NCBI RefSeq assembly: GCF_003363715.1
Contig: NZ_QREV01000010.1
Span: 48,189 to 112,188, forward strand
Length of the DNA stretch: 64,000 bases
Source: Parabacteroides acidifaciens
GTDB lineage: Bacteria; Bacteroidota; Bacteroidia; Bacteroidales; Tannerellaceae
Direction: 5' to 3'
A program made the position numbers and the translations under genes. Positions 37,696 to 47,148 of this stretch are shown here, in pieces. Positions within the stretch are counted from its first letter, which is position 1; every line of letters starts with the position of its first letter. The notes beneath the pieces were generated by a model, which was given only the letters and a program-made list of their open reading frames with translations, made no database searches and was not told where the DNA came from.

Positions 37696-38310
37696 TTATA
37701 ATGCCTGGGCGAATGAAGCAAACATACAGCTCCAGGAAGTAGCGCCACTGTCGGCATAACCGATGGAACGTTCGCCGTAGTTACGGGCACGACCGAAGTT
37801 AGCTTTCATATCGACAGTCGAAGCAGCACCGACAAGAGCGGCTTTTGCACCGGCTTCCAGTATTTCTTTGATGTCGTCGGAAGAGCATGCCTGAATAGCA
37901 TCCACAGCAGGGATCAGTGCATCCATCATGGTCTTGTCGCCTTTCTGAGCTTTTGTCTGTTTCTGCACGTTGGCAAGGCCGCCGGCAAACATCGCTTTCA
38001 CTCCGGCTGCATCCAGCTCCGTTCCGGCAGCATGGTCACTCATACCTAAGAAAAAGGCACCCAGCAGGGTGCTGGTAGAGCCGCTCACCTGCAGCATGAC
38101 GTCGAAACCCATATCGTTCAACATGGATTTAAACTCTGTTCCTTTCTGAGCCGTAGCAACGATGGCGGACATAGCCGTTACAATTGCCTGTCCGTGGTCG
38201 CCATCACCGATAACGGCGTCCAGTTTAGAGAATTCGTCTTCGCGTTCTTTGATGTTCTTCAAGGCGGTGTCCAGCATCGCCTTGAAGTTCTCGATAGTCA
38301 ATTGTTTCAT
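37696..38310 (-). CDS. dhaL: Dihydroxyacetone kinase nucleotide-binding subunit (DhaL)
   Basis: A 204-residue helical-barrel protein that carries the nucleotide. The Mg-binding aspartates are in IGDGDHG at 34-40 (D36 and D38), followed by SGSTSTLLGAFFLGM and AGAKAALVGAASTVDMKANFGRARN. Length is close to the E. coli protein. The start is MKQLTIENFKA, seven bases after dhaK. No dhaM is present, so either a PTS donor is coded elsewhere or ATP exchanges directly on DhaL, as in ATP-dependent kinases. The substrate could be dihydroxyacetone or a four- or five-carbon ketose. Confidence 0.92.
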   Translation of the reverse strand: MKQLTIENFKAMLDTALKNIKEREDEFSKLDAVIGDGDHGQAIVTAMSAIVATAQKGTEFKSMLNDMGFDVMLQVSGSTSTLLGAFFLGMSDHAAGTELDAAGVKAMFAGGLANVQKQTKAQKGDKTMMDALIPAVDAIQACSSDDIKEILEAGAKAALVGAASTVDMKANFGRARNYGERSIGYADSGATSWSCMFASFAQAL

Positions 38311-38317
38311 ATCTCGT

Positions 38318-39334
38318 TTATTTACCGATTGTTGTCCAGTAAGGTGCATCAGCACGTTTATTCTTCAGATAGTCGATATGGTCTTCGTCGAGGATAGCCA
38401 TGATCATCTGGAAACCGGCCTGTTCCTGTACGGTCAGGATTTCCTGGATGCGGCTCACGACAACCTGCAAACCACGGGCTTCCAATTCCTTGTAGGCTTT
38501 ACGGAAGATAATGTTCAGTTCCATGTGTGTAGTAGCTCCTACACCGTTGATGATAAGCATCATCTTATCGCCGGCCTTCGGCTGAAGCTGCTGGCAGAGC
38601 AGGTCCACCATTTCGGCAGCCGTATCGTCAGCTGATACCAACGGTTTCTGTCCGCCGCCGCCTTCACCATGCTGCCCCATACCGATCTCCATGATACCGG
38701 CAGGCAGGTCAGTGATCGTACCACCATTCTGCGGATGTGTACAAGAGCGCATAGCGACAGCCAGAGTTGCTACATTTTTATTATAACGTTCTGCTATTTC
38801 AGCCAGCTCATCCAGTGATTTGCCTTCTTCGGCGGCAGCGCCCAGTATCTTGTACAATGGCACACATCCGGCCAGACCGCGGCGGTCGTCTATGTTAGCA
38901 CCGATACCGGCACTGATATCATCGTGAGTCAGCACTTGCTTCACCTTGATGCCTACACGTTCTGCCAACTGGCAAGCCATGTTTGCACTCATCACGTCGC
39001 CCGAGTGGTTCAGGACAACTAACAGGATGCCGGCTTCGCGTTTCATCAGTTGCAAAGCCTGAAACAAACGCTGTGCACCGGGAGCGGCAAACACGTCACC
39101 GACTACGGAGCAGTCCAGCATACCTTCGCCAACGAATCCGCTCAATGCAGGTTCATGGCCGGAACCGCCCAAAGTAACGATAGCAACCTTATCTTCACTC
39201 TTCGGGTTGGCACGTACTACAATGTTTTCACCTCCCAATTTAACCTGGTCGGGATATGCCAATACATAGCCTTCCAACAATTCGGGTGTTATCTGTTCAG
39301 GATCATTTATGAATTTTGTCTTAATGTCTGACAT
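38318..39334 (-). CDS. dhaK: Dihydroxyacetone kinase substrate-binding subunit (DhaK)
   Basis: A 338-residue subunit that binds the ketose covalently by a histidine; the equivalent is H222 in MEIGMGQHGEGG. IVTLGGSGHEPALSGFVGEGM at the N-terminus is typical. A full AGGAGG Shine-Dalgarno precedes the ATG, unusual for this group of bacteria. In related organisms DhaK-like proteins phosphorylate erythrulose or similar ketoses rather than dihydroxyacetone, so specificity is open. It is followed by dhaL and lsrF, together a small sugar-phosphate breakdown module inside a redox locus. Confidence 0.92.
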   Translation of the reverse strand: MSDIKTKFINDPEQITPELLEGYVLAYPDQVKLGGENIVVRANPKSEDKVAIVTLGGSGHEPALSGFVGEGMLDCSVVGDVFAAPGAQRLFQALQLMKREAGILLVVLNHSGDVMSANMACQLAERVGIKVKQVLTHDDISAGIGANIDDRRGLAGCVPLYKILGAAAEEGKSLDELAEIAERYNKNVATLAVAMRSCTHPQNGGTITDLPAGIMEIGMGQHGEGGGGQKPLVSADDTAAEMVDLLCQQLQPKAGDKMMLIINGVGATTHMELNIIFRKAYKELEARGLQVVVSRIQEILTVQEQAGFQMIMAILDEDHIDYLKNKRADAPYWTTIGK

Positions 39335-39367
39335 GGTATTTTCCTCCTATTTAAGTTATTTATATTA

Positions 39368-39682
39368 TTATTTAATCTCCATGATTTCAATAGCAATGCC
39401 TTCTTCTTCGATGAAAGCGATCGTAAGATGTTCGTCACATACAGCCGGACCAAAAATGACCTTTTTACCTTTCAGCTCTTCTTCCAAGGAAGGAACAGTG
39501 TAAGCGATATGTCCCTGTTTCTGCACCAACTCGGGCAGACAGCTTCCTGCTTCAAATTTCAGGAACTCGATACGGTTCGGGCTCTTGCTGTAGTCCGTCA
39601 ACCATACGCTCAGGCCTTCGTTAAACATAGCCCCTTCTACTTTTTCTGTCGTTACGATACCGACGTGATTAAATGTTCTCAT
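39368..39682 (-). CDS. VOC-superfamily (glyoxalase-fold) protein
   Basis: A 104-residue protein starting MRTFNHVGIVTTEKVEGAMF. The two beta-alpha-beta-beta-beta modules of the vicinal-oxygen-chelate fold are visible, with metal-ligand positions H6 (NHVGI), a glutamate in RIEFLKFE, the histidine of GHIAYTVP and a final glutamate in IAIEIMEI. Such enzymes act as isomerases, epimerases or lyases on small oxygenated metabolites. It precedes dhaK by 33 bases, so it may isomerise the ketose or remove a reactive by-product. The reaction is unknown. Confidence 0.82.
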   Translation of the reverse strand: MRTFNHVGIVTTEKVEGAMFNEGLSVWLTDYSKSPNRIEFLKFEAGSCLPELVQKQGHIAYTVPSLEEELKGKKVIFGPAVCDEHLTIAFIEEEGIAIEIMEIK

Positions 39683-39743
39683 GACTAATTAATTTTAAGT
39701 GTTCGTAATATTTATTATTCGTTGTTTATTCTATTCTTCTAAT

Positions 39744-42179
39744 CTACTCTGCCCTCTTCCATCTCTTATATGAAAGGAAAGCCAGAACAATGACAACACC
39801 CAATGCCATATAAAGGTAGGTAAATATTCCATTCACATTATCATTCTGCCCGTATGAATGCATCCCGCTCAGGAAATAATTGACACCGAAGAAAGTCATC
39901 AGTACAGAGGCAAACGCAACGACGGACGTTAAGTTGAACAACCAGGGGTTATTCCAACGTTTTACCAAGTGAAGATGGGCAACCACGGCATAAACAACCA
40001 TCGTAATCAGCGCCCAAGTCTCCTTCGGATCCCATCCCCAGTAACGGCCCCATGATTCGTTAGCCCAGACAGCTCCGAGGAACGTTCCGACAGTCATCAA
40101 GGCAAGTCCTACCCAAAGCGCCATCTCGTTCACAATACTCAGTTCCGTAATGCGTGTCTTCAGCATCTCCCCGTTCTTCTTTCCCAGGATAGACATCATC
40201 ACCATATTGGTCAACCCGATCAAGCAACTGATACCGAAGAAACCGTAAGCAGCTACGATAACCGCAACATGAAACATCAACCAGGGAGATTTCAAAACAG
40301 GAACAAGCGGATTGATCTCCGGATCCATCCAATTCAAACTGGACACAAAAAGAATGATACCACCAAACAGGGTAGCCAACGCAAAGGTGATCGTACTGCG
40401 CCGCACGAACAACAAACCGGCCAGGACAGTCGCCCATCCGACATAGACCATCGTCTCGTATGAATTGCTCCAGGGAGCATAGCCTCCGATATACCAACGC
40501 ATACCCATACCAAACATATGGTAATGGAATACAACCAACACACCGATACCTAATAGCCAGGCAGTCATCTTCATCCAGCGGCTCTGACGGAACAGCATAC
40601 CAAAAGAGAGGACCAGCAACAGCCCGCCCAGGATCAGATAGCCGATCTTGCAATAGCGGAAGACATCCATCTTGTTGTATTTCAACTCTGCCTCCATCCG
40701 TTTGGGACTGATATCGAGTGTTTTGTTCTTTGCCTGCTGATACGTGCCGATCATCCCTACAACTTCGTCGGCTTTTGCCCAGTCGCCGCTCTTCAACGCT
40801 TCCTGTACTTCGCCTAAATACCATTCGAGGATACGGGACACGAACATGGAGTCCTTACCGGCAAAAGCCGAAAGGTCGTCACCCGGCGCGTACCATTTAT
40901 GGTTCGGATCGTTCTCCTTCGGGAAGAGATTCAACATCTGGTGGTTCATCAACTGATGGATGATGTTCATCTGTTCATCCAGTTTCATCAAATCCTTATC
41001 AAAACGGGTACGCTGGGCAGGCATTTTATTGTAGGCTTCTTCCAGCTTATCCTGTAACTTATAATTACCGTTACTGTCGAAAACCTGGATATAAGCACAT
41101 TCGCCGTCCGTCAGATCATAGTAGTTTGCCAGCTCCGGATTGGACAGGGCGATAAAAGGAACCCGCATCCACATATCCGGCATGGCCAGAAGGCTCAACA
41201 GGAACTGGTCGGAATTCAGTTTGCCGATCTTATCCGATTTATGGAGTTTACGAAGCACTTCGGAAGAGAACGTATTGACCGGCATCATACGCCCGTTAGC
41301 CGACTGGATCGGCAAAGCGCCGAACAGTTCGGCATGGGCAGGGCTCACCTGGTATTTCTGTACGGCATCCAGCATGGGAGAAGCATCACCTTTTGCTTCC
41401 GCCGGCATGGAGAAAGCCAGTAAGGCAAGCGCTACGACCACTACATCCGTCGCCCGGCGCAGTTCTTTCAACCGGCGGCTCTGGCGCATAAAACGGGAAT
41501 CTTTGCCGACCAGGCTGAGAATCAAACCAACCAACAATATCAAGTAACCGGTATAAGTTATATTCCGTCCGGCCACATCACGGTTGACGGAAAGGATGGT
41601 TCCGTATTCGTCCTGGTCATAGGAAGCCTGGAAGAAGCGGTAACCTTTTACATCCAAAATATTATTCATATAAATCCGTTCTTCACGATCCTGTCCGTCC
41701 ACATGGACAATTACTTCGCTCTCGTAAGACGAAGGACTGGCGGAACCGGGATAACGGGTTAAGGTGAATTTCTTCAGTTCAACGGAAAAAGGCAGGGTAT
41801 GATAGGTTGTGTTATCGGAAGTACGGACAGCAATCCGGTTGCTTGTCTCCCCTTCACGCAAATGCAGGATGCCTTCCTCACCGAAAAGGAAAGAGGTGAG
41901 AGCTCCTAATAGGATGATGATAAAAGCGAAATGGGTCAGTATCAGTCCCCATTTGCCACGTTTCAGGTATTGGTGTTTGACGACTGCCGCCAGGAAATTG
42001 ACAACTAAAAGAAATTGGAGAAGGAAGAATAGAGGGGAATAATAAACCATTGCTTTGGCTGCAGCTGTACCGTGATACTTTTCAATGAAAGTGGCAACGG
42101 CCAGGCCAAAGGCATAAATCAGTAACAGGACAATCGTCGTTACAAAAGAGGAGAAAAATCTTTCGAGACTTGTTTTCAT
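39744..42179 (-). CDS. ResB-CcsA fusion, cytochrome c maturation (system II)
   Basis: An 811-residue inner-membrane protein that carries haem across the membrane and joins it to CxxCH motifs. The N-terminal ResB/CcsB part has four helices with a periplasmic beta region (residues about 1-225); the C-terminal CcsA part has the haem-binding WGRYWGWDPKETW near 710-722 and flanking histidines (LMFHVAVIVAAYGFF, HLHLVKRW). A long periplasmic insert with a haem-neighbour region lies between. Its setting beside four c-type cytochrome genes indicates that it serves them. It has its own -7 box and heads the run to the propeller lipoprotein. Confidence 0.93.
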   Translation of the reverse strand: MKTSLERFFSSFVTTIVLLLIYAFGLAVATFIEKYHGTAAAKAMVYYSPLFFLLQFLLVVNFLAAVVKHQYLKRGKWGLILTHFAFIIILLGALTSFLFGEEGILHLREGETSNRIAVRTSDNTTYHTLPFSVELKKFTLTRYPGSASPSSYESEVIVHVDGQDREERIYMNNILDVKGYRFFQASYDQDEYGTILSVNRDVAGRNITYTGYLILLVGLILSLVGKDSRFMRQSRRLKELRRATDVVVVALALLAFSMPAEAKGDASPMLDAVQKYQVSPAHAELFGALPIQSANGRMMPVNTFSSEVLRKLHKSDKIGKLNSDQFLLSLLAMPDMWMRVPFIALSNPELANYYDLTDGECAYIQVFDSNGNYKLQDKLEEAYNKMPAQRTRFDKDLMKLDEQMNIIHQLMNHQMLNLFPKENDPNHKWYAPGDDLSAFAGKDSMFVSRILEWYLGEVQEALKSGDWAKADEVVGMIGTYQQAKNKTLDISPKRMEAELKYNKMDVFRYCKIGYLILGGLLLVLSFGMLFRQSRWMKMTAWLLGIGVLVVFHYHMFGMGMRWYIGGYAPWSNSYETMVYVGWATVLAGLLFVRRSTITFALATLFGGIILFVSSLNWMDPEINPLVPVLKSPWLMFHVAVIVAAYGFFGISCLIGLTNMVMMSILGKKNGEMLKTRITELSIVNEMALWVGLALMTVGTFLGAVWANESWGRYWGWDPKETWALITMVVYAVVAHLHLVKRWNNPWLFNLTSVVAFASVLMTFFGVNYFLSGMHSYGQNDNVNGIFTYLYMALGVVIVLAFLSYKRWKRAE

Positions 42180-42209
42180 TTACATTATAATTAGAGTTCA
42201 CAGATGCGG

Positions 42210-42217
42210 CAAATGTA
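42210..42217 (-). promoter_or_regulatory. -7 box of the ccsBA-VOC-dhaKL-lsrF operon
   Basis: Minus-strand TACATTTG, full TAnnTTTG, 31 bases before the ATG. A TTTC lies 19 bases further upstream, a one-base-off -33 box. Confidence 0.5.
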
Positions 42218-42309
42218 CGCAGATTAATCGTGCAATGAAATAATCTGTGGCAATCCGCCACATCTGTGTGCTCTATTAGTTGATAGATGTCATTTATACA
42301 TCTTAATTA

Positions 42310-45300
42310 TCAATCTTCAATGATCATACGGAAGCCGACATTAAACACACGCTGATACGGGTAATAAGCCTTACGGGTATAAGCTGCGGCATATTTCGGA
42401 CGATCAATATAGGAACCGCCGCGTGCCACCTTATATTCAGATGTCTCTTTCGTCTTTTCATTATACGGATAAGATACATAATCCGAACGGGTCCATTCGG
42501 CTACGTTCCCGTGCATGCTGTACAGACCGAACGGATTGGCTTCGTATGCCTTACCGCCTACCTGGACAAGATTACCGTCGTCCACGCTTTCTTCTTTCGG
42601 AAGGAAGGTGTAGTATTTGTACCACGGATTGGTCTTTGCCATCGGCTGCGGGTCTATACCGGAAACGGCAAGCAACAGCGTTGTCTTGTCAGCCAAGTTG
42701 TCTTTCTTACCGAAGTCGGTGTGCATATCGCCATACCAGAAGTCCTGATCGCTACCGGCGCGGCAAGCCCACTCCCACTGCGCTTCTGTCGGAAGCGTAA
42801 TGTTGAGACCGGTCTTTTCGCTCAGTTTCTTGCAATACTCCATGGCGTCGTTATAGCTGACACGGATAACCGGCTGTTCCGGTTTGTTGGCCGGATAACC
42901 CTGGTTCACGTGGTCTTTCCACTGCTGATCCACAAAACGGCTGTCGTGATCCGGGAAAACAACGTTGAACTGTTCATTGGTTGTTTCCAATTCCGCCATC
43001 CAGAAACCTTTATCTATCTTCACCTTAGCTGTCGGATAAGTATCCGGTTCACCACGATAGCTACCCATTACAAATTCACCGGCAGGAACACGTACGAAGT
43101 TAATCTTAACACCCGGAGCGATTTCCACCGTTTTACGGGTTTCTGTTTCCTTCGCCAGCATTTCCTTGATACGGTCTGCACCGAAAGGCCAGCCTTTCAC
43201 CTTCACCTGCTTTTCCTTGACAGGAGCAGCTTTTTCCGGCATTTCCGGAGTGATCGGGCCTTGTTTCTTCAGATAGTCGGCATAGTCGGCGATCTCTTTC
43301 TTCCAGTCCACACCGGCACCATTTGCATACTTGTCGGTCAAATCCTTACGGCGTTTGATCTGGTCGAATCCCTTGTAAGGAAGCATATCCAGGACGTTTG
43401 CGTTGAAATAACCCTTGTCCGGAGCATTATAGTCGATCCAGTTATAAAGCGTCTTCCATTCCTTATCCGTCAGTTTCACATTGTGATGGCCTTTCTTCAA
43501 CAGGCGGACCAGCTCGCTGGTGTTCGGATGATATTCGTACGGCTGCAGGACAACCATATCGCCTTCACCACCCTGGCGATGTACATAAGGATGCAGGTTC
43601 AGATAAGACGTACCGTAACCCAACTCATCTTTCACACCGCCACGCAGATCGAATGCTTTGCCATTGCCATTGTGACAAGCGATACATGCACGATCAAGGA
43701 TCGGCTGCACTTCCAGATCGAACGTAAAGGAACGCGTACCGCCTTCCGGCAAGGTCAAAACCGACGGAGCCTTCTGCGATGCGATCACACGCTTCGGAAT
43801 AGGAATCTGATTCTGGTCTTCGTGGCAACCGATACAGGAAACCACTTCACCCGGCTGGCCTGTCACCCAGCTACGCATCCACTGGATAGCAACGCCATCC
43901 TTATCCAACGGCTGGATGGAAATAGGAGTATTGGCCGGAGCTTTGAAGATCACGGAACCGTCTTCTTCGACAGGAACCGTACCTAATATACGCTTGATGT
44001 CCCAACCGGACTGAATACCATGCCAGTTATGATCGGAGCGAGTTTTCACATACGCATATTCGTAAGCATGCAGACGGAGAGATTTAACCGTACCACGAGG
44101 AATACCTCTCAGGCCTTCGCCTTCGTAGATATCCTGGATAAAGAAGGTTGCTTCCTTTTCATTCAGCTTCACACGGTCAGGAATAGACGGAGGAGTCTTG
44201 GTGTTGCGCACCAGGATCGGGCTGATATACCCTTCACCTTCAGCCTGCATCAGGCAAGTCACGTTGTCGTAAACGTCCACCAGATAAAGTCCCCACAGTG
44301 CATGCGGGTCTAACTTGGCTGCAACTAAGAAATATTTGTCGTTCAGCGGAGTCGGTTTGATGAACTGCGGCCATACGCCATTAACCAGCTGGTCTTTGAT
44401 TTCTTCTTTGACCGGACGGTTGCGGTGAGGAATTTCCTGTACCATACCGAGTGTGCTCTTACGTCCTTTTGTCGGATCGAAGATAATCATACGGCCGGAA
44501 CGGGCTACGCCGTGGTGGCCGGAGATGATGCCGACGAAGGCAGAACCATGACCGGGCAAAGGCTGCACGTCGAACGTACTGTTCGGGAACATCGCGCCGC
44601 TGCCATAGAGAGCCTTGTTCTCCGTTCCGTCCGGGTTCATATGCATGACGATACGGGAATAATAGTGAGTCAGGTCGGTATATTCCCAACGGGTGTACAT
44701 CACGCGTCCGTTATTCATGATAACCGGATTCCAGTTGGCATCCTGGTCGAACGTCAGACGGCGCATACTCTTATCCTTCGGATTATACAGCACCATATTA
44801 CCTACTGCATCAGAACCGTTCACACAAGGAACACCCTGGTAACCGATATTGGAGATCGCAATCACACGGCCGTCGGGCAGGTAAGTCCCGTCATAGAACT
44901 CCAAGTCCGGTTCGTCGTTTTCAACCAACGGCTTGAAGCCTGTTCCATCTAACTTCACTTCGTAGATGTTCCAGCGCTTGTCGTCCTGTGTCTGTGTGAA
45001 CATCACACGATCACCGTCCCAGTGCAACTTCAGGTCGGCAATGGAAGAACCGTTCGTCGGCTTGTAGACCTGACGCATCTGTACGTCGCCACGCAGATTG
45101 GAGAGTTCGACAATTTCAGCATCGAAGCCTTCGCGACCGGCCGATTCCTGGTTACTCCAGTTATTAGCCTGCGTTCCTAATGAAGGAGTCATGATCTGAT
45201 GCGCCTTGGCCCCTACTTTAAAGCGGGCGGCCACAATCTTGTCGGCATCCAGCAACGGGTTGGCCAGCAGGATGGCACGTTTACATTCCAATGCTTTCTT

Positions 45301-46305
45301 GGCATCGGCTATCACCTGCGCGTCATCGTTGTAAATACCTTTGAAGCCTTTCTTTTCGAGCTGTATCAATTCGTTCAGCATCGGTTCGTATTTGGCAGCA
45401 TCATAACCCTTTTGCTTTTTCATATCGCCAAAGGCCAGCTTGACAGCTTCCACGTTCAACCATTCCAGTTCGTTCTGCAGGTTATAGACTTCCTGTACTT
45501 TTTCGACCAATGCAAGATACTGGTGTATCTGTGTATAGAGGTCTTTCTCACCGGCAATCTGCTTCGCTACATTGGTGAAATAAGCACCGTCTTTCAACCG
45601 GGCGATTGCATTCTCCGCAGCCTGTTTCTCGACAGAAGCATCCGGAGTAATCAGCCAGGTATCCAAGCCGTCCAATACAGCGCCTAACATGCCGATTTCC
45701 TTCGGGTATTTGGCATTCAACTCTTCTGCCACGAAAGCCGGAACAGTATTCAACGCCTGGAAAAAGACGCTTCCGCCGCTCGATGTATCATCGATACCGA
45801 CTTCAGCTTCAAAACGGACATATTCACCATTGACCGGATAGACCAATGTGCCGTTTGCATGACAGAAGACACCGTGTTTATATTCCTTGCCGGCAATGAA
45901 AATCTCATGATCGTAAGCATTTGTGTTCATCTTAGGCGCCGCCCAACCGGCAACACCATATTCATAAGGAACCTCGTCCAACCATACGGCTGTACCATCG
46001 GCTTTTATCAGACGGGCGTTTGCCCATACAGCCTGGTCGTAATCCGTACCGTCGGGACCTCCGGCAGTCACAAGCACCAGCTTATCCAGTCCTTTCAAAT
46101 CTACCACGAAAGGTTCGGCTTTCGCCTTATGTTTCATCCAGGTAGAGATGATCGGCATTCCGGATTTCTTCAGCTTTGCCTGCAATTCCGTCTTAGCTTT
46201 GACTGAAGCATCAATCCACGTTTCCGCCTTCTTCTGCTTGGGTCCTGCGGATACCAGGGCAGAAGAGGACAGAAAGAGTGATACTAATAAATAGTATTTG
46301 TTCAT
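42310..46305 (-). CDS. HzsA-related di-haem protein with NPCBM and SUMF1 domains
   Basis: A 1331-residue exported protein (signal peptide 1-20). Order: NPCBM carbohydrate-binding module at about 64-185, a helical linker to about 345, a TolB-like beta-propeller at about 400-690 resembling the hydrazine synthase alpha-subunit middle domain, a conserved GTVKSLR / WDIKRILGTVPVEEDGS / PISIQPLD region, haem motifs CIGCH at 824-828 and CIACH at 874-878, and a SUMF1 domain from about 1068. The SUMF1 tail after ARGGSY has no cysteine, so it is unlikely to be a working formylglycine generator. Similar proteins are known to me mostly from Planctomycetes and relatives. Periplasmic or surface location. 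Reaction unknown. Confidence 0.88.
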   Translation of the reverse strand: MNKYYLLVSLFLSSSALVSAGPKQKKAETWIDASVKAKTELQAKLKKSGMPIISTWMKHKAKAEPFVVDLKGLDKLVLVTAGGPDGTDYDQAVWANARLIKADGTAVWLDEVPYEYGVAGWAAPKMNTNAYDHEIFIAGKEYKHGVFCHANGTLVYPVNGEYVRFEAEVGIDDTSSGGSVFFQALNTVPAFVAEELNAKYPKEIGMLGAVLDGLDTWLITPDASVEKQAAENAIARLKDGAYFTNVAKQIAGEKDLYTQIHQYLALVEKVQEVYNLQNELEWLNVEAVKLAFGDMKKQKGYDAAKYEPMLNELIQLEKKGFKGIYNDDAQVIADAKKALECKRAILLANPLLDADKIVAARFKVGAKAHQIMTPSLGTQANNWSNQESAGREGFDAEIVELSNLRGDVQMRQVYKPTNGSSIADLKLHWDGDRVMFTQTQDDKRWNIYEVKLDGTGFKPLVENDEPDLEFYDGTYLPDGRVIAISNIGYQGVPCVNGSDAVGNMVLYNPKDKSMRRLTFDQDANWNPVIMNNGRVMYTRWEYTDLTHYYSRIVMHMNPDGTENKALYGSGAMFPNSTFDVQPLPGHGSAFVGIISGHHGVARSGRMIIFDPTKGRKSTLGMVQEIPHRNRPVKEEIKDQLVNGVWPQFIKPTPLNDKYFLVAAKLDPHALWGLYLVDVYDNVTCLMQAEGEGYISPILVRNTKTPPSIPDRVKLNEKEATFFIQDIYEGEGLRGIPRGTVKSLRLHAYEYAYVKTRSDHNWHGIQSGWDIKRILGTVPVEEDGSVIFKAPANTPISIQPLDKDGVAIQWMRSWVTGQPGEVVSCIGCHEDQNQIPIPKRVIASQKAPSVLTLPEGGTRSFTFDLEVQPILDRACIACHNGNGKAFDLRGGVKDELGYGTSYLNLHPYVHRQGGEGDMVVLQPYEYHPNTSELVRLLKKGHHNVKLTDKEWKTLYNWIDYNAPDKGYFNANVLDMLPYKGFDQIKRRKDLTDKYANGAGVDWKKEIADYADYLKKQGPITPEMPEKAAPVKEKQVKVKGWPFGADRIKEMLAKETETRKTVEIAPGVKINFVRVPAGEFVMGSYRGEPDTYPTAKVKIDKGFWMAELETTNEQFNVVFPDHDSRFVDQQWKDHVNQGYPANKPEQPVIRVSYNDAMEYCKKLSEKTGLNITLPTEAQWEWACRAGSDQDFWYGDMHTDFGKKDNLADKTTLLLAVSGIDPQPMAKTNPWYKYYTFLPKEESVDDGNLVQVGGKAYEANPFGLYSMHGNVAEWTRSDYVSYPYNEKTKETSEYKVARGGSYIDRPKYAAAYTRKAYYPYQRVFNVGFRMIIED

Positions 46306-46335
46306 GTAATAAATTATAAGGTGGTATTACTTACA

Positions 46336-47097
46336 TTATAACGAAGCTTTCGGATGAGTGAAGCGCAAGCCGTCGTTATCGTGATAGCATGCCCATTCAT
46401 CAACAATAGCACCTTCAGGACCAGCCATCATAAAGTGGAATGTTTCCAGTTTTTTCAGGCGAAGAACATCACCGACATTCTGAACCACGAAGTTCTTGCT
46501 CTTGATAGCGCCGTGAGTGGCAGGAATAGCCGGAGCGTTAGGCGTTTCGTCTCCTATTTCAGAGAAGTTATACACCCATCCTTTTTCTACCATCCAAGAC
46601 TCGTGTTTAGCCGGGAATTTAGTTTTCACATGAGCGTGCTCGGGAATCATCTGTCCCGGAAGCAGATAGATTGCATGAGCAAAGTAACCATAGTCTGCGT
46701 CGTTCACCCAGAAGATACCGCCCATACCTACGTTTTCAAAATCACCCAGACCGAAATCTGTTACCCACATGTCTTTAGCCATCAACTCGGTGTAAGGAAC
46801 ACCGTAGAAAGCAAACATGTCTTTCATTGCCTCTGTGGCAACATCCTGTTGGAACTTGCCGTCTTTGTAAAAGTCGGCGTTTGTGTACTTCTTTGAATAC
46901 TTCATTTCTTTCTTATTTTTACAGTTAGCATTGTTTCCACATTCATTCTCACAATCACTTCCGCACTGTTCGGTGCATTGCCCTTTACCCGCTGCTGCGC
47001 AACAAGTAGCTTCGCCAGTAGATGTTTTGCCGGTACATGCTGCCATAGAAAGCAAGAGTGCTCCCATAGCCGTTAATTTCATCAGATTCTTTTTCAT
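46336..47097 (-). CDS. Cysteine-rich cupin lipoprotein, D-lyxose isomerase-like
   Basis: A 253-residue lipoprotein (lipobox LLSMAAC, lipid cysteine at 21). Residues 21-62 hold nine cysteines in a region with CC, CTEQC and CENEC, unlike any haem motif and possibly metal binding. The rest is a cupin with MIPEHAHVK, KHESWMVEKGWVY and LETFHFMMAGPEG, resembling the metal site of D-lyxose isomerase (two histidines, a glutamate and a distal histidine). An isomerase outside the cytoplasm would be unusual, so the fold may serve binding. It lies 30 bases before the HzsA-related gene. Confidence 0.7.
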   Translation of the reverse strand: MKKNLMKLTAMGALLLSMAACTGKTSTGEATCCAAAGKGQCTEQCGSDCENECGNNANCKNKKEMKYSKKYTNADFYKDGKFQQDVATEAMKDMFAFYGVPYTELMAKDMWVTDFGLGDFENVGMGGIFWVNDADYGYFAHAIYLLPGQMIPEHAHVKTKFPAKHESWMVEKGWVYNFSEIGDETPNAPAIPATHGAIKSKNFVVQNVGDVLRLKKLETFHFMMAGPEGAIVDEWACYHDNDGLRFTHPKASL

Positions 47098-47148
47098 TTC
47101 TTTCTTTTGTTTATTTAGTTAATAATATTCGTTCTTTCCTCCTTAGGT

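Noticed and set aside
42310..43100. Sulfatase-activating formylglycine enzyme
   Set aside because: The SUMF1 domain lacks the catalytic cysteine pair, and no sulfatase is encoded nearby.
42511..43986. Long 491-codon plus-strand frame opposite the HzsA-related gene
   Set aside because: Antisense shadow of a strongly supported gene; no family or start context.
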